NCBI GenBank assembly: GCA_902595535.1
Contig: CACJQI010000007.1
Coordinates: 1-64,000 of the forward strand
Source of the DNA: an uncultured Pelagibacteraceae bacterium
GTDB taxonomy: Bacteria > Pseudomonadota > Alphaproteobacteria > Pelagibacterales > Pelagibacteraceae
Length of the DNA: 64,000 nt
Direction: 5' to 3'
Below, piece by piece: positions 51,749-61,801 of this stretch. The notes beneath the pieces were generated by a model, which searched no databases, was not told where the DNA came from, and saw only the letters and a program-made list of their open reading frames with translations. A program made the position numbers and the translations under genes. The stretch's first letter is position 1; each line of letters starts with the position of its first letter.

Positions 51749-52404
51749 TAAATATTAATTTTCCTGTCTATAATTTTTTTTATTTTTAAAAAACACGCTC
51801 TTTTAGATAAATTTGTAGTGTTAATCAATACCGAATCTTTTGTTTTCTTAAGGGGTGAAATTCTTCTATTGTAGTCACTTTTATCCCGTTTTTTGATACT
51901 TTTAAGCACCTCTTCATAAGAAATTATTTTTTTTAAACTTTTTAGCTCTTTATATCGTCGTAAGGCTCTTGTTTTTATACTGGCGGTAATAAAAAACTTA
52001 AATTCAGCATCTGGCACAATATTGTAAGTAATATCTCTTCCATCCAAACATGACCCATTATATTTTTTTGGTGGATTGTATGCAAAATTTAATTGAAAAG
52101 AATGTACAAGCTTCCTTATTAATTTAACTTTTGATATAATTGAAGCTTCTGTACCTACCTCATCAGATAATAATGCTTTTTTAGCCAAGTCTTTAACTTT
52201 TAAAGAATTTATTTTTGATTTAATAAATTTTTGATTAAATTTTTTTGGATATCTCAATTTTAAGTATGCAATCATTCTATATATTTTTCCTGTATCGAGA
52301 TAAAATAGATTGTAATGTTTTGATATGGCTTTTGCCAAAGTTCCAGCTCCAGCTGCTGCTGGAGAGTCAATTGCTATTTTTAAAATGCCTTTTCTTTTGA
52401 TCAT
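51748..52404 (-). CDS. cmk: Cytidylate kinase (divergent P-loop)
   Basis: AIDSPAAAGAGTLAKAISKHYNLFYLDTGKIYRMIAY, LDGRDITYNIVPDAEFKFFITASIKTRALRRY; between rpsA and aroA. Confidence 0.9.
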   Translation of the reverse strand: MIKRKGILKIAIDSPAAAGAGTLAKAISKHYNLFYLDTGKIYRMIAYLKLRYPKKFNQKFIKSKINSLKVKDLAKKALLSDEVGTEASIISKVKLIRKLVHSFQLNFAYNPPKKYNGSCLDGRDITYNIVPDAEFKFFITASIKTRALRRYKELKSLKKIISYEEVLKSIKKRDKSDYNRRISPLKKTKDSVLINTTNLSKRACFLKIKKIIDRKINI

Positions 52405-53723
52405 TAATTTTTTAATTGACTTATAATTTTAAGAAAACTAGGAAACGATGTTTTAATCGACTCTTTATCATGTATATGCCACTCACCACCAAATGAAAGA
52501 GCTGCAATAACACAGGTCATAAACACTCTATGATCTTTTAAGTAATCTTTAATTACTATCTTTTTTTTTATTTCAAAATCAGGGTTACCAAAAATTTTTA
52601 GAGAATTATTGGTTACAATATTTTTTACACCCATTAAACTAAGAATTTTTGCACCCCATTGTAGTCTTGGGCTTTCTTTTTGATCTAATTCAGCTAAATC
52701 TTTAAAATATGAAACACCTTTAGCTTTAGCAGCTAATATAAAAATTATTAAAAATTCATCAATTGCACCGCTATTAAATTTTGTAGGACAATTAATGGCT
52801 TTAATTTCTTTTCCACCCTCAACAATGATATCAGCAATTTTTTCACCTTTATAAATCTTTTGATTTTCAAAAGTAATTTTTGCACCCATTTTTTTTAAAA
52901 TAGAGATGATAGCTACCCTTGAAGGATTAATATTTACATTCTTAATAAGTAATTTTGAATTTTTTGACAATAATGTCAGAATGATAAAAAAAGCACTAGA
53001 GCTAATATCTGAAGGAATAATATAATCAAATGGTTTAATTTCTTTTACTTTTTTTACTTTTATTAAGTCGTAATTTTTTTTATTCTTTACTGTGATTGGT
53101 AATTTCAGATATTTACACATCAATTCAGTATGATTTCTTGATTTTTTTGCTTTAATAAAAGTATTTCCTTTAGTTCTCATGCCTGCAAAAATCACAGCAC
53201 TTTTGCATTGTGCCGAACCTTTATTTTCTAAGTAAGATATGGGTCTTAAATTTTTGGGACTATAAATAGTTAAAGGTAAGTTTTTTTTATTTTTTAATTT
53301 AAAAATACCTCCAAATTTACTTAGAGGATCTGATATTCTTTTAAAATCTCTTGATGATAAACTTTTATCACCAATAAGATTTATTGTTTTTGTAGTATTT
53401 ATTAATAATCCGAGTATTAATCTTCCAAGCGTTCCTGAATTTTCAGCATTAAGAGTAAGATTTTTTCTATATTTGTATCCATCAATTCCTTTTCCATAAA
53501 TTTTACAAAAATTATTTTTTAAATCGACTTTAATGCCCAATTTTCTTATCGTTTTGATTGCCGCTTTTACATCTTCTGAAATTAATAAATTTTTTGCTTT
53601 AGAATTTCCATTAGCTAGTGAAGCAAATAAAACCCATCTTATACTTATACTTTTATCTCCACTTACAAATATTTCTTTATTAAAATTTTTTAATTTTTTT
53701 TTTATTATTACTGGGCTGGACAT
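52404..53723 (-). CDS. aroA: 3-phosphoshikimate 1-carboxyvinyltransferase
   Basis: SGDKSISIRWVLFASLANG, NAENSGTLGRLILGLL, SAQCKSAVIFAG, PSDISSSAFF, KDHRVFMTCVIAAL. Confidence 0.96.
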   Translation of the reverse strand: MSSPVIIKKKLKNFNKEIFVSGDKSISIRWVLFASLANGNSKAKNLLISEDVKAAIKTIRKLGIKVDLKNNFCKIYGKGIDGYKYRKNLTLNAENSGTLGRLILGLLINTTKTINLIGDKSLSSRDFKRISDPLSKFGGIFKLKNKKNLPLTIYSPKNLRPISYLENKGSAQCKSAVIFAGMRTKGNTFIKAKKSRNHTELMCKYLKLPITVKNKKNYDLIKVKKVKEIKPFDYIIPSDISSSAFFIILTLLSKNSKLLIKNVNINPSRVAIISILKKMGAKITFENQKIYKGEKIADIIVEGGKEIKAINCPTKFNSGAIDEFLIIFILAAKAKGVSYFKDLAELDQKESPRLQWGAKILSLMGVKNIVTNNSLKIFGNPDFEIKKKIVIKDYLKDHRVFMTCVIAALSFGGEWHIHDKESIKTSFPSFLKIISQLKN

Positions 53724-53729
53724 TAATAC

Positions 53730-54506
53730 CTATTTAAAACTGAAGCTCTCACCAAAATAAGCATTTTTAGCGTTAATATTATTAACTAATTCTGAAGGGG
53801 TGTCTTGAGCTATAACTTTTCCATTATTCAAAATCATTGCAACATCAACACACACAAGTAAATCTCTTGCTTGGTGATCACATATACAAATTGTAATTGT
53901 ATTTTCTTGTTGTAAATTAACTATTGTTTCTTGCAACATTTTAATAGTTAAAACATCTAATGCTGCGAAACATTCATCTAAGAGAAGTACTTTTGGATCA
54001 CTTATGAGCGATAAAGCAATCACTAATTTTTTTTTTTGCCCTCCAGATAAAAATTTGGCTTTAATATCTTTTAAGTTGTCAAGTTCAAATTTTGAAATTA
54101 AATAATTAATTTTATCGTTTCTAAAATTTTTATCTTCTATTACAATTTCACTTATAGCTCTAAGATTATCTTGGAGAGTAAGTTCATTAAAAAAGCCTCC
54201 ATACTGAGGAACATAACCAACCTTAAATTTTTTACTTCTTAGATATATTGGATATTTAGTAACATCTTCTCCATTAATCCTAATTATTCCACTTTTAGGG
54301 CTAATTAATCCCGTAATAAGATTAAATATTGTAGATTTTCCAACACCATTTGGTCCAAGCATTCCAAAAATTTGACCCTCGTTTATTTTAAAATTTATGT
54401 TGTCTAAAATTAGTCTATTTCCATAAGCTAATGAAACATTATCAAATTCGATTACTGAATTTGTTTTTTTAAATGATTTAATTCTAAATTTTTTAATAAC
54501 AGCCAT
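53730..54506 (-). CDS. lptB: LPS export ABC transporter ATP-binding protein
   Basis: GMLGPNGVGKSTIFNLITGLI, FLSGGQKKKLVIALSLISDPKVLLLDECFAALD. Confidence 0.92.
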   Translation of the reverse strand: MAVIKKFRIKSFKKTNSVIEFDNVSLAYGNRLILDNINFKINEGQIFGMLGPNGVGKSTIFNLITGLISPKSGIIRINGEDVTKYPIYLRSKKFKVGYVPQYGGFFNELTLQDNLRAISEIVIEDKNFRNDKINYLISKFELDNLKDIKAKFLSGGQKKKLVIALSLISDPKVLLLDECFAALDVLTIKMLQETIVNLQQENTITICICDHQARDLLVCVDVAMILNNGKVIAQDTPSELVNNINAKNAYFGESFSFK

Positions 54507-54507
54507 T

Positions 54508-55074
54508 TTAATCTATGCTTTTTATATTAACTTTTTTATTATCTTTATACATAAATATTTTTGTGTCCTTAGTGGTAATATTAATTTCAACAACATCCGC
54601 TTTTAGAATATTTTCAAGATTTGAATAGATTACTTTTCTTGAAATAATCATTGAATTCCTTTCTATTGAAAAGTCAAGATATTCACCAGTAATTTTATTT
54701 TCTAAGTAGTTGATTATTACGTTTTTTGAAAAAATAGTGTCAAAATTATTAGTATTATATTTCCCGAAATTTGAAGTTATTGTGACATCATTTGAATTTG
54801 TTAACTTAATAAAAGCTCTTACATTTGTAAGATATATTATGTTTGGTCTGTCATAATCTATCTCACCTTTAGATGCATTAACTATGTATTCATTTCCTTT
54901 AGCATCTTTAGATGAATAGCTAACATCTTCCATTATATTTGATTTATAGGGTTCTTCTAAAACCTCTTCTTCTATCTTAGAAACACCCTGTTCTTTTGAG
55001 TGCTTAAGATATAAAATTAACGAAAAAACTAGTAAAAATATAATTAAAAAAAATATAATATTTTTCTTTTTCAT
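54508..55074 (-). CDS. lptC: LPS export protein LptC-like (single TM, periplasmic)
   Basis: N-terminal TM; VSYSSKDAKGNEYIVNASKGEIDYDRPNIIYLTNVRA; between lptB and kdsD. Confidence 0.78.
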   Translation of the reverse strand: MKKKNIIFFLIIFLLVFSLILYLKHSKEQGVSKIEEEVLEEPYKSNIMEDVSYSSKDAKGNEYIVNASKGEIDYDRPNIIYLTNVRAFIKLTNSNDVTITSNFGKYNTNNFDTIFSKNVIINYLENKITGEYLDFSIERNSMIISRKVIYSNLENILKADVVEINITTKDTKIFMYKDNKKVNIKSID

Positions 55075-56055
55075 TTACACAATATTAGAAGCAAGAATAT
55101 TATGTATGTGAATTACTCCTATTGTCTTAGACTTATTTTTTTTATTGAAAACACTCAAAGAAGTAATCTTTTTATGATTCATTAGAGCCAATGCTTTAAC
55201 AGCCAACATATCTTTTTCAACACTTATTGGATTTTTTGTCATTACATTTTTTACTTTTAATGAATGAAAATTATTTTTTTTTGCATTAAATCTTCTAATT
55301 TGACCGTCAGTGATAATTCCAATTGTTTTTTTATTCTTATTTTGAATAATTAAAAAACCTAACTTCTTTTTAGTTAATATCTCTAAAGCTTTATTCATGC
55401 TAGTATTCTCTTGAACAAATGGAATTTGAGTACCAGTAACCATTAGATCTTCAACTGTTTTAAGTTTTAAGCCTAAATTACCAGCAGGATGAATTTTTTT
55501 AAAATCTAATTTTCCAAAATTTTTATATTGCATTGCTGATATAGCAAGAGCGTCACCAAGGGCAAGCTGAACGGTTGTGCTAGATGTTGGAACTATACCC
55601 CCAGACTCAATTACCTGTGGTATTAATAATTTAATGTCTGCAGCTTTATATAAAATAGAGTCTTTTTTTGACATTATTCCAATCAACAATACCTTATTTC
55701 TATTTGCATATTGGATAATGTTTTTAAGTTCATTAGTTTGCCCAGAATAGCTTAATAATATTAAAACATCTTTTTTTTGAATAGATCCCAAATCACCATG
55801 TGATGAGTCGCTTGCTGATAAGTTAAATGCAGGAGTTCCCACAGAAGAAAGTGTTGCTGCTATCTTAGATGCTATTAAGCCACTTTTCCCAACCCCACAT
55901 ACAATTACTTTGGATTGACATTTTACTATTTCGATTACAGCTTTATTAAATGAATTATCAATTTTTTTTTTTAATTTTTGCAAACTTTTAATTTCTAATT
56001 CAATTACGTTTTTAGCAATCTTTGTAAAATTTTTTTTGTTCATTAATGTGACCAA
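55075..56055 (-). CDS. kdsD: Arabinose-5-phosphate isomerase (KdsD/KpsF family)
   Basis: SIS domain VCGVGKSGLIASKIAATLSSVGTPAFNLSASDSSHGDLGSI, two CBS domains. Confidence 0.95.
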   Translation of the reverse strand: MVTLMNKKNFTKIAKNVIELEIKSLQKLKKKIDNSFNKAVIEIVKCQSKVIVCGVGKSGLIASKIAATLSSVGTPAFNLSASDSSHGDLGSIQKKDVLILLSYSGQTNELKNIIQYANRNKVLLIGIMSKKDSILYKAADIKLLIPQVIESGGIVPTSSTTVQLALGDALAISAMQYKNFGKLDFKKIHPAGNLGLKLKTVEDLMVTGTQIPFVQENTSMNKALEILTKKKLGFLIIQNKNKKTIGIITDGQIRRFNAKKNNFHSLKVKNVMTKNPISVEKDMLAVKALALMNHKKITSLSVFNKKNKSKTIGVIHIHNILASNIV

Positions 56056-56654
56056 ATATCATCTTTGAATAAGGCTAAATCAAGATCAACTCTAGTTTTC
56101 AAAAACTTTAAACAATCTTTGTAAAGTTTTATCCTGTTTTCTCTCTCAAGTATCTTGAATAACTCAACATGAATTTGATGTAAATAAATAACATCATTTG
56201 CGCAATATTTTAGTTGTGCTGATGTGAGCGTACCCCCAAAATCAGAACTTTGAAATTGTTTACTTACATCAACATTTGCAAACTCTTTAATTAATGTTTT
56301 TAAAGAATGATTATCAGAATAAGATCTAGCTAGTTTAGAGGCAATTTTAGTGTCTAGAATATTATTTGTGTCAGTTTTTAAATAATATTTAATATGAGCC
56401 ATATCTGCTCTACCATAATGAAATATTTTTGTAATAGTCTCATCTTTAAGTATTTTTATTAAATTTGGGGCTTCATAGTTCTCTCTATCAAGTTGAACAA
56501 TATGAGCATCTGAATTTCCTGATGATAATTGTATTAAGCAAAGAGGGTCTCTTCTCACATTAAGACCCATGAACTCACCATCAACTGCTAACACATTGCC
56601 TAAATCTAAATCTTCTGGTAAATCTTTTTGGTGCAATTTAATATTATTACTCAT
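56043..56654 (-). CDS. Ribonuclease D-like 3'-5' exonuclease
   Basis: AVDGEFMGLNVRRDPLCLIQLSSG, FHYGRADMAHI, YCANDVIYLHQIH DEDD motifs; internal ATG at 56654 preferred (track start 56681). Confidence 0.92.
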   Translation of the reverse strand: MSNNIKLHQKDLPEDLDLGNVLAVDGEFMGLNVRRDPLCLIQLSSGNSDAHIVQLDRENYEAPNLIKILKDETITKIFHYGRADMAHIKYYLKTDTNNILDTKIASKLARSYSDNHSLKTLIKEFANVDVSKQFQSSDFGGTLTSAQLKYCANDVIYLHQIHVELFKILERENRIKLYKDCLKFLKTRVDLDLALFKDDIWSH

Positions 56655-56668
56655 TTTTAAATATATAT

Positions 56669-57655
56669 ATGACGAATTCAAAGCATTGTCTAATTTTTGG
56701 AGGTAGCGGCCAGATTGGTCGAAACTTGATCAGAAAATTAACTAAGAACAATTATAGAGTAACTGTTGTAACAAGAAATATACATCAAAAAAGCTACATT
56801 ATCAAAACCCAAGCAAATGCAGGTTATATTGATATTGTAGAAGCCAATATATTTGATGAAAAAAAAATAAGAGCGCTTTTTAAAAAAACAGATATTTGTA
56901 TTAATTTAATAGGAATATTATTTGAAAAAAAAAAAGGAAACACATTCAAAAACATTCATTCTATTTTTCCATCTTTGTTAGCAAAGCTTTGTAAAGAATA
57001 TAATTTAAAGCATTTTATTCATTTATCAGCACTTGGAATAAATGATGCTGTCGATTCTGAATATGCTAAAAGTAAATTAGAGGGTGAAAACAATGTTTTA
57101 AAAAACTTTCCTTTGGCAACAATCCTAAGACCATCAATAGTTTATTCAGTAGATGATAATTTTACAACCAATTTCATGACACTTTTAAATAGATTACCAA
57201 TATTTCCACTTTACTATGAGGGAAAGACTAAATTTGCTCCGATTCATTGTTCAGATTTAACTGATACAATTCATCATATTATTTCTAAAAATATTTATTC
57301 AAAAATAATTGAATGTACAGGACCCGAAATAATATCTTTTAAAGAATTATTGCAAAAGTTATTAAATTTAATTGGAAAAAAAAGGATTTTGGTGCCTTTC
57401 CCTTTAACGTTAGCAAAATTTTCAGCCCAGTTTTTTGAGTTATTACCCAACCCTCTTCTCACAAGCGATCAACTAAGATTGTTAAAATATGACAATATAT
57501 CATCTGGGAAATATAAAACTAACTTTGAAATTGGAATCCCTAGTGTTAGATATTTTGAAGAAGAGGTAAAAAAATATTGTTATATGTGGAGAGAAGGTGG
57601 ACAGTTTTCAACTGAAAAATATACTTCAGAAAATTTAGAAAATAAAGTGAACTAA
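56669..57655 (+). CDS. NDUFA9-like NAD(P)-binding SDR protein
   Basis: CLIFGGSGQIGRNLIRKL, FIHLSALGINDAVDSEYAKSKLEGE, LRPSIVYSVDDNFTTNFMTLLNRLP. Confidence 0.88.
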   Translation: MTNSKHCLIFGGSGQIGRNLIRKLTKNNYRVTVVTRNIHQKSYIIKTQANAGYIDIVEANIFDEKKIRALFKKTDICINLIGILFEKKKGNTFKNIHSIFPSLLAKLCKEYNLKHFIHLSALGINDAVDSEYAKSKLEGENNVLKNFPLATILRPSIVYSVDDNFTTNFMTLLNRLPIFPLYYEGKTKFAPIHCSDLTDTIHHIISKNIYSKIIECTGPEIISFKELLQKLLNLIGKKRILVPFPLTLAKFSAQFFELLPNPLLTSDQLRLLKYDNISSGKYKTNFEIGIPSVRYFEEEVKKYCYMWREGGQFSTEKYTSENLENKVN

Positions 57656-57661
57656 ATTATT

Positions 57662-58156
57662 TTAAGCTGACTGGATCTTTTTCTCAATAAAATCAGGAAC
57701 GTCTTCTTTATCTGAAACTTCCTCTTTTTTACCTTTAGGCTGATAAGCGTATAAAAGATGAAGCTTACAATAAGAAAAATCTTTTAAAGAGGATCTTCCA
57801 CAAAAATAAAAATCTTTCTCATCTGGATGACCTATGGGCCATTTGCATAAGCTTTCATCAAGTTCCTCTAATTGTTTTGGATTTTCAGGTTCAAAATCTT
57901 TTTCAATAATCAAAGATTTAAATTTACTTTTTCTTCCCCTTCTAGATTTGATATCTTTCTGTTCTTTTGAATTTTCGAAATTTTGATTTGAAGTAGCTGC
58001 TCTGGTTTTAATTTTAGCAGACAAATTCAATCTATGAGCTTTTCCAATAACTGCATTTCTACTAATACCACCAATAATTTCAGCAATTTGACTTGCAGTA
58101 TTTCCTTTGCCCCACAGCTCTTTTAATTTATTAACTTTTTCCTCGTTCCAGCTCAT
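57662..58156 (-). CDS. gcrA: GcrA cell-cycle regulator
   Basis: MSWNEEKVNKLKELWGKGNTASQIAEIIGGISRNAVIGKAHRLNL; C-terminal CKWPIGHPDEKDFYFCGRSSLKDFSYCKLHLLYAYQP. Confidence 0.95.
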   Translation of the reverse strand: MSWNEEKVNKLKELWGKGNTASQIAEIIGGISRNAVIGKAHRLNLSAKIKTRAATSNQNFENSKEQKDIKSRRGRKSKFKSLIIEKDFEPENPKQLEELDESLCKWPIGHPDEKDFYFCGRSSLKDFSYCKLHLLYAYQPKGKKEEVSDKEDVPDFIEKKIQSA

Positions 58157-58327
58157 TGTCTATATGTTGTATTAATGTTTATAATAACATCAATATACTG
58201 ATATATTGAAAAATGAAACAAGCAAAATCTTATAGTTATCAACAAAAATAACTTAAAATTGGATTATATGTATTTTCAATCATAACTTGTATCTAATAAT
58301 TAAAATTTATAAAAACTGATTTAAATT

Positions 58328-59494
58328 ATGAGCTATTTAGCAAAAAATTATAATAGAAAAAAAATTTCATTTAAATATGGCAAGGGAAGTTTCCTCTATT
58401 CAACCAACGGAAAAAAATATTTAGATTTTGTTCAAGGCATAGCCGTAAATTCCTTAGGCCATGCACATCCAAAGCTGATAAGCTCTGTTAACAAACAATC
58501 AAAAAAACTTTGGCATGTTTCAAATGCATTTCAAATCCCAGAAGGGGAATTATTAGCAAAAAAATTAGCTAAAAAAACTTTTGCTGATTATGTAATGTTT
58601 CAAAACAGTGGTGCAGAAGCAACAGAGGCAGCAATTAAAGTTGCTAGAAGATTTTTTTATTCAATTGGCAAACCAAAAAAAAATAGAATTTTATGTGTCA
58701 AAAATAGTTTTCATGGAAGAACAATTGCAGCAATTTATGCAAGTGGTTCAAAAAAAATGACTGAAGGTTTTGGACCAAAGGTAAGTGGATTTGATCATTT
58801 TGAATTTGGTAATCATAACTCTTTAAAAAAAAAGATTTCAAAAAATACTGCAGCCATAATGATAGAGACAATAATGGGTGAGGGAGGCATAAAAGTAGTG
58901 CCTGACTGGTGTTTAATAGAGTTAAGAAAAATTTGTGACAAAAAAAATATATTGTTAATTTTAGATGAAGTTCAATGTGGAATAGGAAGATCGGGTGATT
59001 TTTTTGCTTTTGAAAAATCCAAAGTAAAACCAGACATTGTACCAATAGCAAAAGGAATTGGAGGTGGATTTCCAATTGGTGCAGTTTTAATGAATAAAAA
59101 AGTTGCTTCAGGAATGATAGCAGGAACTCATGGTTCTACTTTTGGAGGAAACCCACTTGCAATGTCTGTTGGTAATACGGTATTAGATATCATTCATAAT
59201 AAAAAGTTTTTAGATAATGTAAAAAGAATTTCAAAATATTTTTTGTTTAATCTTAATCTTATTAAGAAAAAGTATCCTAACGTTATAAATGAAATCAGAG
59301 GCAAAGGTTTATTAATTGGAATACAACTTAAGGCAGATCAAACAAAATTTATAAAAAAACTGATGGACAATAAATTATTGACTATAAGAGCTGCTGAGAA
59401 TGTAGTTAGAGTTTTGCCGCCATTAAATGTAAAAAAAAGTGAAATAAATCAAGCTTTAAAGATAATTAAAAAAGTTTGCTGGGAAATGAATTAA
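58328..59494 (+). CDS. argD: Acetylornithine aminotransferase
   Basis: FVQGIAVNSLGHAHPKL, NSGAEATEAAIKVARR, LILDEVQCGIGRSGDFFAFE, GTHGSTFGGNPLA. Confidence 0.95.
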   Translation: MSYLAKNYNRKKISFKYGKGSFLYSTNGKKYLDFVQGIAVNSLGHAHPKLISSVNKQSKKLWHVSNAFQIPEGELLAKKLAKKTFADYVMFQNSGAEATEAAIKVARRFFYSIGKPKKNRILCVKNSFHGRTIAAIYASGSKKMTEGFGPKVSGFDHFEFGNHNSLKKKISKNTAAIMIETIMGEGGIKVVPDWCLIELRKICDKKNILLILDEVQCGIGRSGDFFAFEKSKVKPDIVPIAKGIGGGFPIGAVLMNKKVASGMIAGTHGSTFGGNPLAMSVGNTVLDIIHNKKFLDNVKRISKYFLFNLNLIKKKYPNVINEIRGKGLLIGIQLKADQTKFIKKLMDNKLLTIRAAENVVRVLPPLNVKKSEINQALKIIKKVCWEMN

Positions 59495-59495
59495 A

Positions 59496-60425
59496 ATGAA
59501 ACATTTTATTAATTTAAAAGATATTCCAGCTAAAGATCTTAAAAAAATTATAATTGATGCGAAAAAAAGAAAAAATTTAAGAAAAAAACTAAGCACACTA
59601 GAAGTAGACAAAGCAGCTCCATTAAAAGGAAAATTACTTATACAAATGTTTGAAAAATCAAGCTTAAGAACACGACTAAGCTTCTATTTAGCTATTAAAC
59701 AACTTGGGGGAGGAACTTTAACACTTAGATCTAATGAGCTTCACCTTGGTCAAGGTGGAGAAAGTATAGCGGATACAGCAAAAATACTATCAACATATGG
59801 CGATGGTTTTATGTTAAGAACTGATAGTGATAAAAAAGTTGAAAGTTTTAGAAATCATTTAACTATACCAGTAATTAATGGCTTAAGTCCATCCTCACAT
59901 CCAACTCAAGTATTATCCGATGTGTTTACTGTTGAAGAAATAAAAAAAAAACCAATTTCAAAATTAAATATTTGTTGGATAGGAGACTCTAATAATGTGT
60001 TAGATAGTTTAATAGCAGCTTCGGTTAAATTTTCATTTAAACTAAGTATAGGATGTCCAAAAAAATTTGAACCGAGCAAAGAAATTAGGTTATGGGTTAA
60101 AAAAAATAATAAAAAGATAGATATTTATAATGATCCTAAAAAAGCAGCTGTAGGTGCTGATGTTATATTTTCAGACAAGGTTATATCTTTGAATGATAAA
60201 GTTAATAAAAAGAAAAAAATTGCACAATTTAAAAAATTTAAAATAGATAAAAAATTAATGAGTTTTGCAAAAAGAGATTGTATTTTTCTACACTGTTTAC
60301 CTCGTGGATCTGAAGTGAGTGATGAAATTTTTTTAGGAAATAAATCACATATTTGGCGACAAGCTCTTAATAGAGTTCATGTTCAAAAAAGTATTTTATT
60401 ATATTGTTTTGGAAAATTAAGGTAG
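59496..60425 (+). CDS. argF: Ornithine carbamoyltransferase
   Basis: FEKSSLRTRLSF, GESIADTAKILSTYGDGFMLR, HPTQVLSD, FLHCLPR. Confidence 0.95.
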   Translation: MKHFINLKDIPAKDLKKIIIDAKKRKNLRKKLSTLEVDKAAPLKGKLLIQMFEKSSLRTRLSFYLAIKQLGGGTLTLRSNELHLGQGGESIADTAKILSTYGDGFMLRTDSDKKVESFRNHLTIPVINGLSPSSHPTQVLSDVFTVEEIKKKPISKLNICWIGDSNNVLDSLIAASVKFSFKLSIGCPKKFEPSKEIRLWVKKNNKKIDIYNDPKKAAVGADVIFSDKVISLNDKVNKKKKIAQFKKFKIDKKLMSFAKRDCIFLHCLPRGSEVSDEIFLGNKSHIWRQALNRVHVQKSILLYCFGKLR

Positions 60426-60956
60426 TGGTAAAGGACTATCAGAGTTTTGATTTAAATATTTTATAACTGAGGCTCTATCTTTTTCTTTTCTTAATCCGGC
60501 AAATGCCATTTTTGTTCCCTTAATCCATTTGGCAGGTTTAATTAAATACCCGTTTAATTCTTCAAAAGTCCATTTTTTTTCATACGATGCTAAAGCCTTA
60601 GAATATTTATAATCTGTAACAGCACCAGTTTTTCTTCCAACTACATTATATAAAGCAGGACCAATATTATTTTTTCCACCTTTGACTATTGAGTGACATG
60701 CAGCACACTTTTTAAAAACTTTTTCACCTAAAGCAATATCTCCTATCGCCATTAATGCAGCAATATCAATTTTCTCTTCAACAGTAGCTTTAGTTGATGA
60801 TGACACAGTAGAAGCTTGTTCCACTTCAATTGCATAACCTGGAGTTTTAGGTTTTTCTACATGAAATATTACGTTAGATAGTTTTCCAATACCAATTACC
60901 AAAAGAGCAACCATTAGAACAGCTGCTACTATTTTATTAATTTCAAAAGGATCCAT
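60417..60956 (-). CDS. Membrane-anchored c-type cytochrome (CycM-like)
   Basis: N-terminal TM, CAACHSIVKGGKNNIGPALYNVVGRKTG heme-binding CXXCH, distal KGTKMAFAGL. Confidence 0.93.
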   Translation of the reverse strand: MDPFEINKIVAAVLMVALLVIGIGKLSNVIFHVEKPKTPGYAIEVEQASTVSSSTKATVEEKIDIAALMAIGDIALGEKVFKKCAACHSIVKGGKNNIGPALYNVVGRKTGAVTDYKYSKALASYEKKWTFEELNGYLIKPAKWIKGTKMAFAGLRKEKDRASVIKYLNQNSDSPLPLP

Positions 60957-61069
60957 TTTTGTAATTTTATTTTTGAACGTATATCACGATAAATTGAAAA
61001 AATTACTTAAATTTAATGTATAAATTTGCCTCTATTGCTATTTAAAATGTATAATAATTTGTAAATATA

Positions 61070-61801
61070 ATGAAAACATTGACGATTATTCCATCGAGAT
61101 TATCAGCAACTAGACTACCAGGCAAACCTTTACTTAAAATAAAGGGCTTATCAATTATCTCACATGTATTTAGAAAAGCTCAGGAAGCCAATATTGGGGA
61201 GGTTGTTGTTGCAACTGAAGACCAGGAAATAGTTGACGATGTTATTAAAAATGGAGGTAAAGCTATAATTACAAGCAATAATCATAAAACTGGTACTGAC
61301 AGAATTTATGAAGCATGGAAGAAATTATATATCAGAGACGTAGACTTAATAATGAACTTACAAGGTGACGAACCAGCAATTAATATTGAAGATATTATAA
61401 ACTTAAATGAGAAAATGACTGTTTATTCAAGTCAAATAGGAACTCTTGCTGCTGATATAAAAAATGACAATGATTTACAAAATGAAAATATAGTTAAGGT
61501 TATTACTAAAAAGAAACTTAAAGATGATGATTTTTCTAAGGCTGAAAATTTTTTAAGAAACTCAACAAATATGGATAATATTTATCATCATATAGGAGTT
61601 TACTGTTATTCAACTGAAACATTAGAAAAATTTGTAAAATTAAAACAATCTCAAAATGAAATTAAAAATAGATTAGAACAATTAAGAGCGTTAGATAACA
61701 ATATTGAAATAAATGTAGCTTTAGCAAAATCCTCACCAATAGGAGTTGATACTGAAGAAGATTATCTGGCCTTAAAAAAAATTATGGAATATAAAGCCTA
61801 A
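61070..61801 (+). CDS. kdsB: 3-deoxy-manno-octulosonate cytidylyltransferase
   Basis: IIPSRLSATRLPGKPL, VVATEDQEI, NLQGDEPAI, HIGVYCYSTETLEKF. Confidence 0.95.
   Translation: MKTLTIIPSRLSATRLPGKPLLKIKGLSIISHVFRKAQEANIGEVVVATEDQEIVDDVIKNGGKAIITSNNHKTGTDRIYEAWKKLYIRDVDLIMNLQGDEPAINIEDIINLNEKMTVYSSQIGTLAADIKNDNDLQNENIVKVITKKKLKDDDFSKAENFLRNSTNMDNIYHHIGVYCYSTETLEKFVKLKQSQNEIKNRLEQLRALDNNIEINVALAKSSPIGVDTEEDYLALKKIMEYKA

Noticed and set aside
58698-59075. 125-aa Leu/His-rich ORF antisense to argD
   Set aside because: Typical antisense artefact of Lys/Ala/Gly-coding frames.
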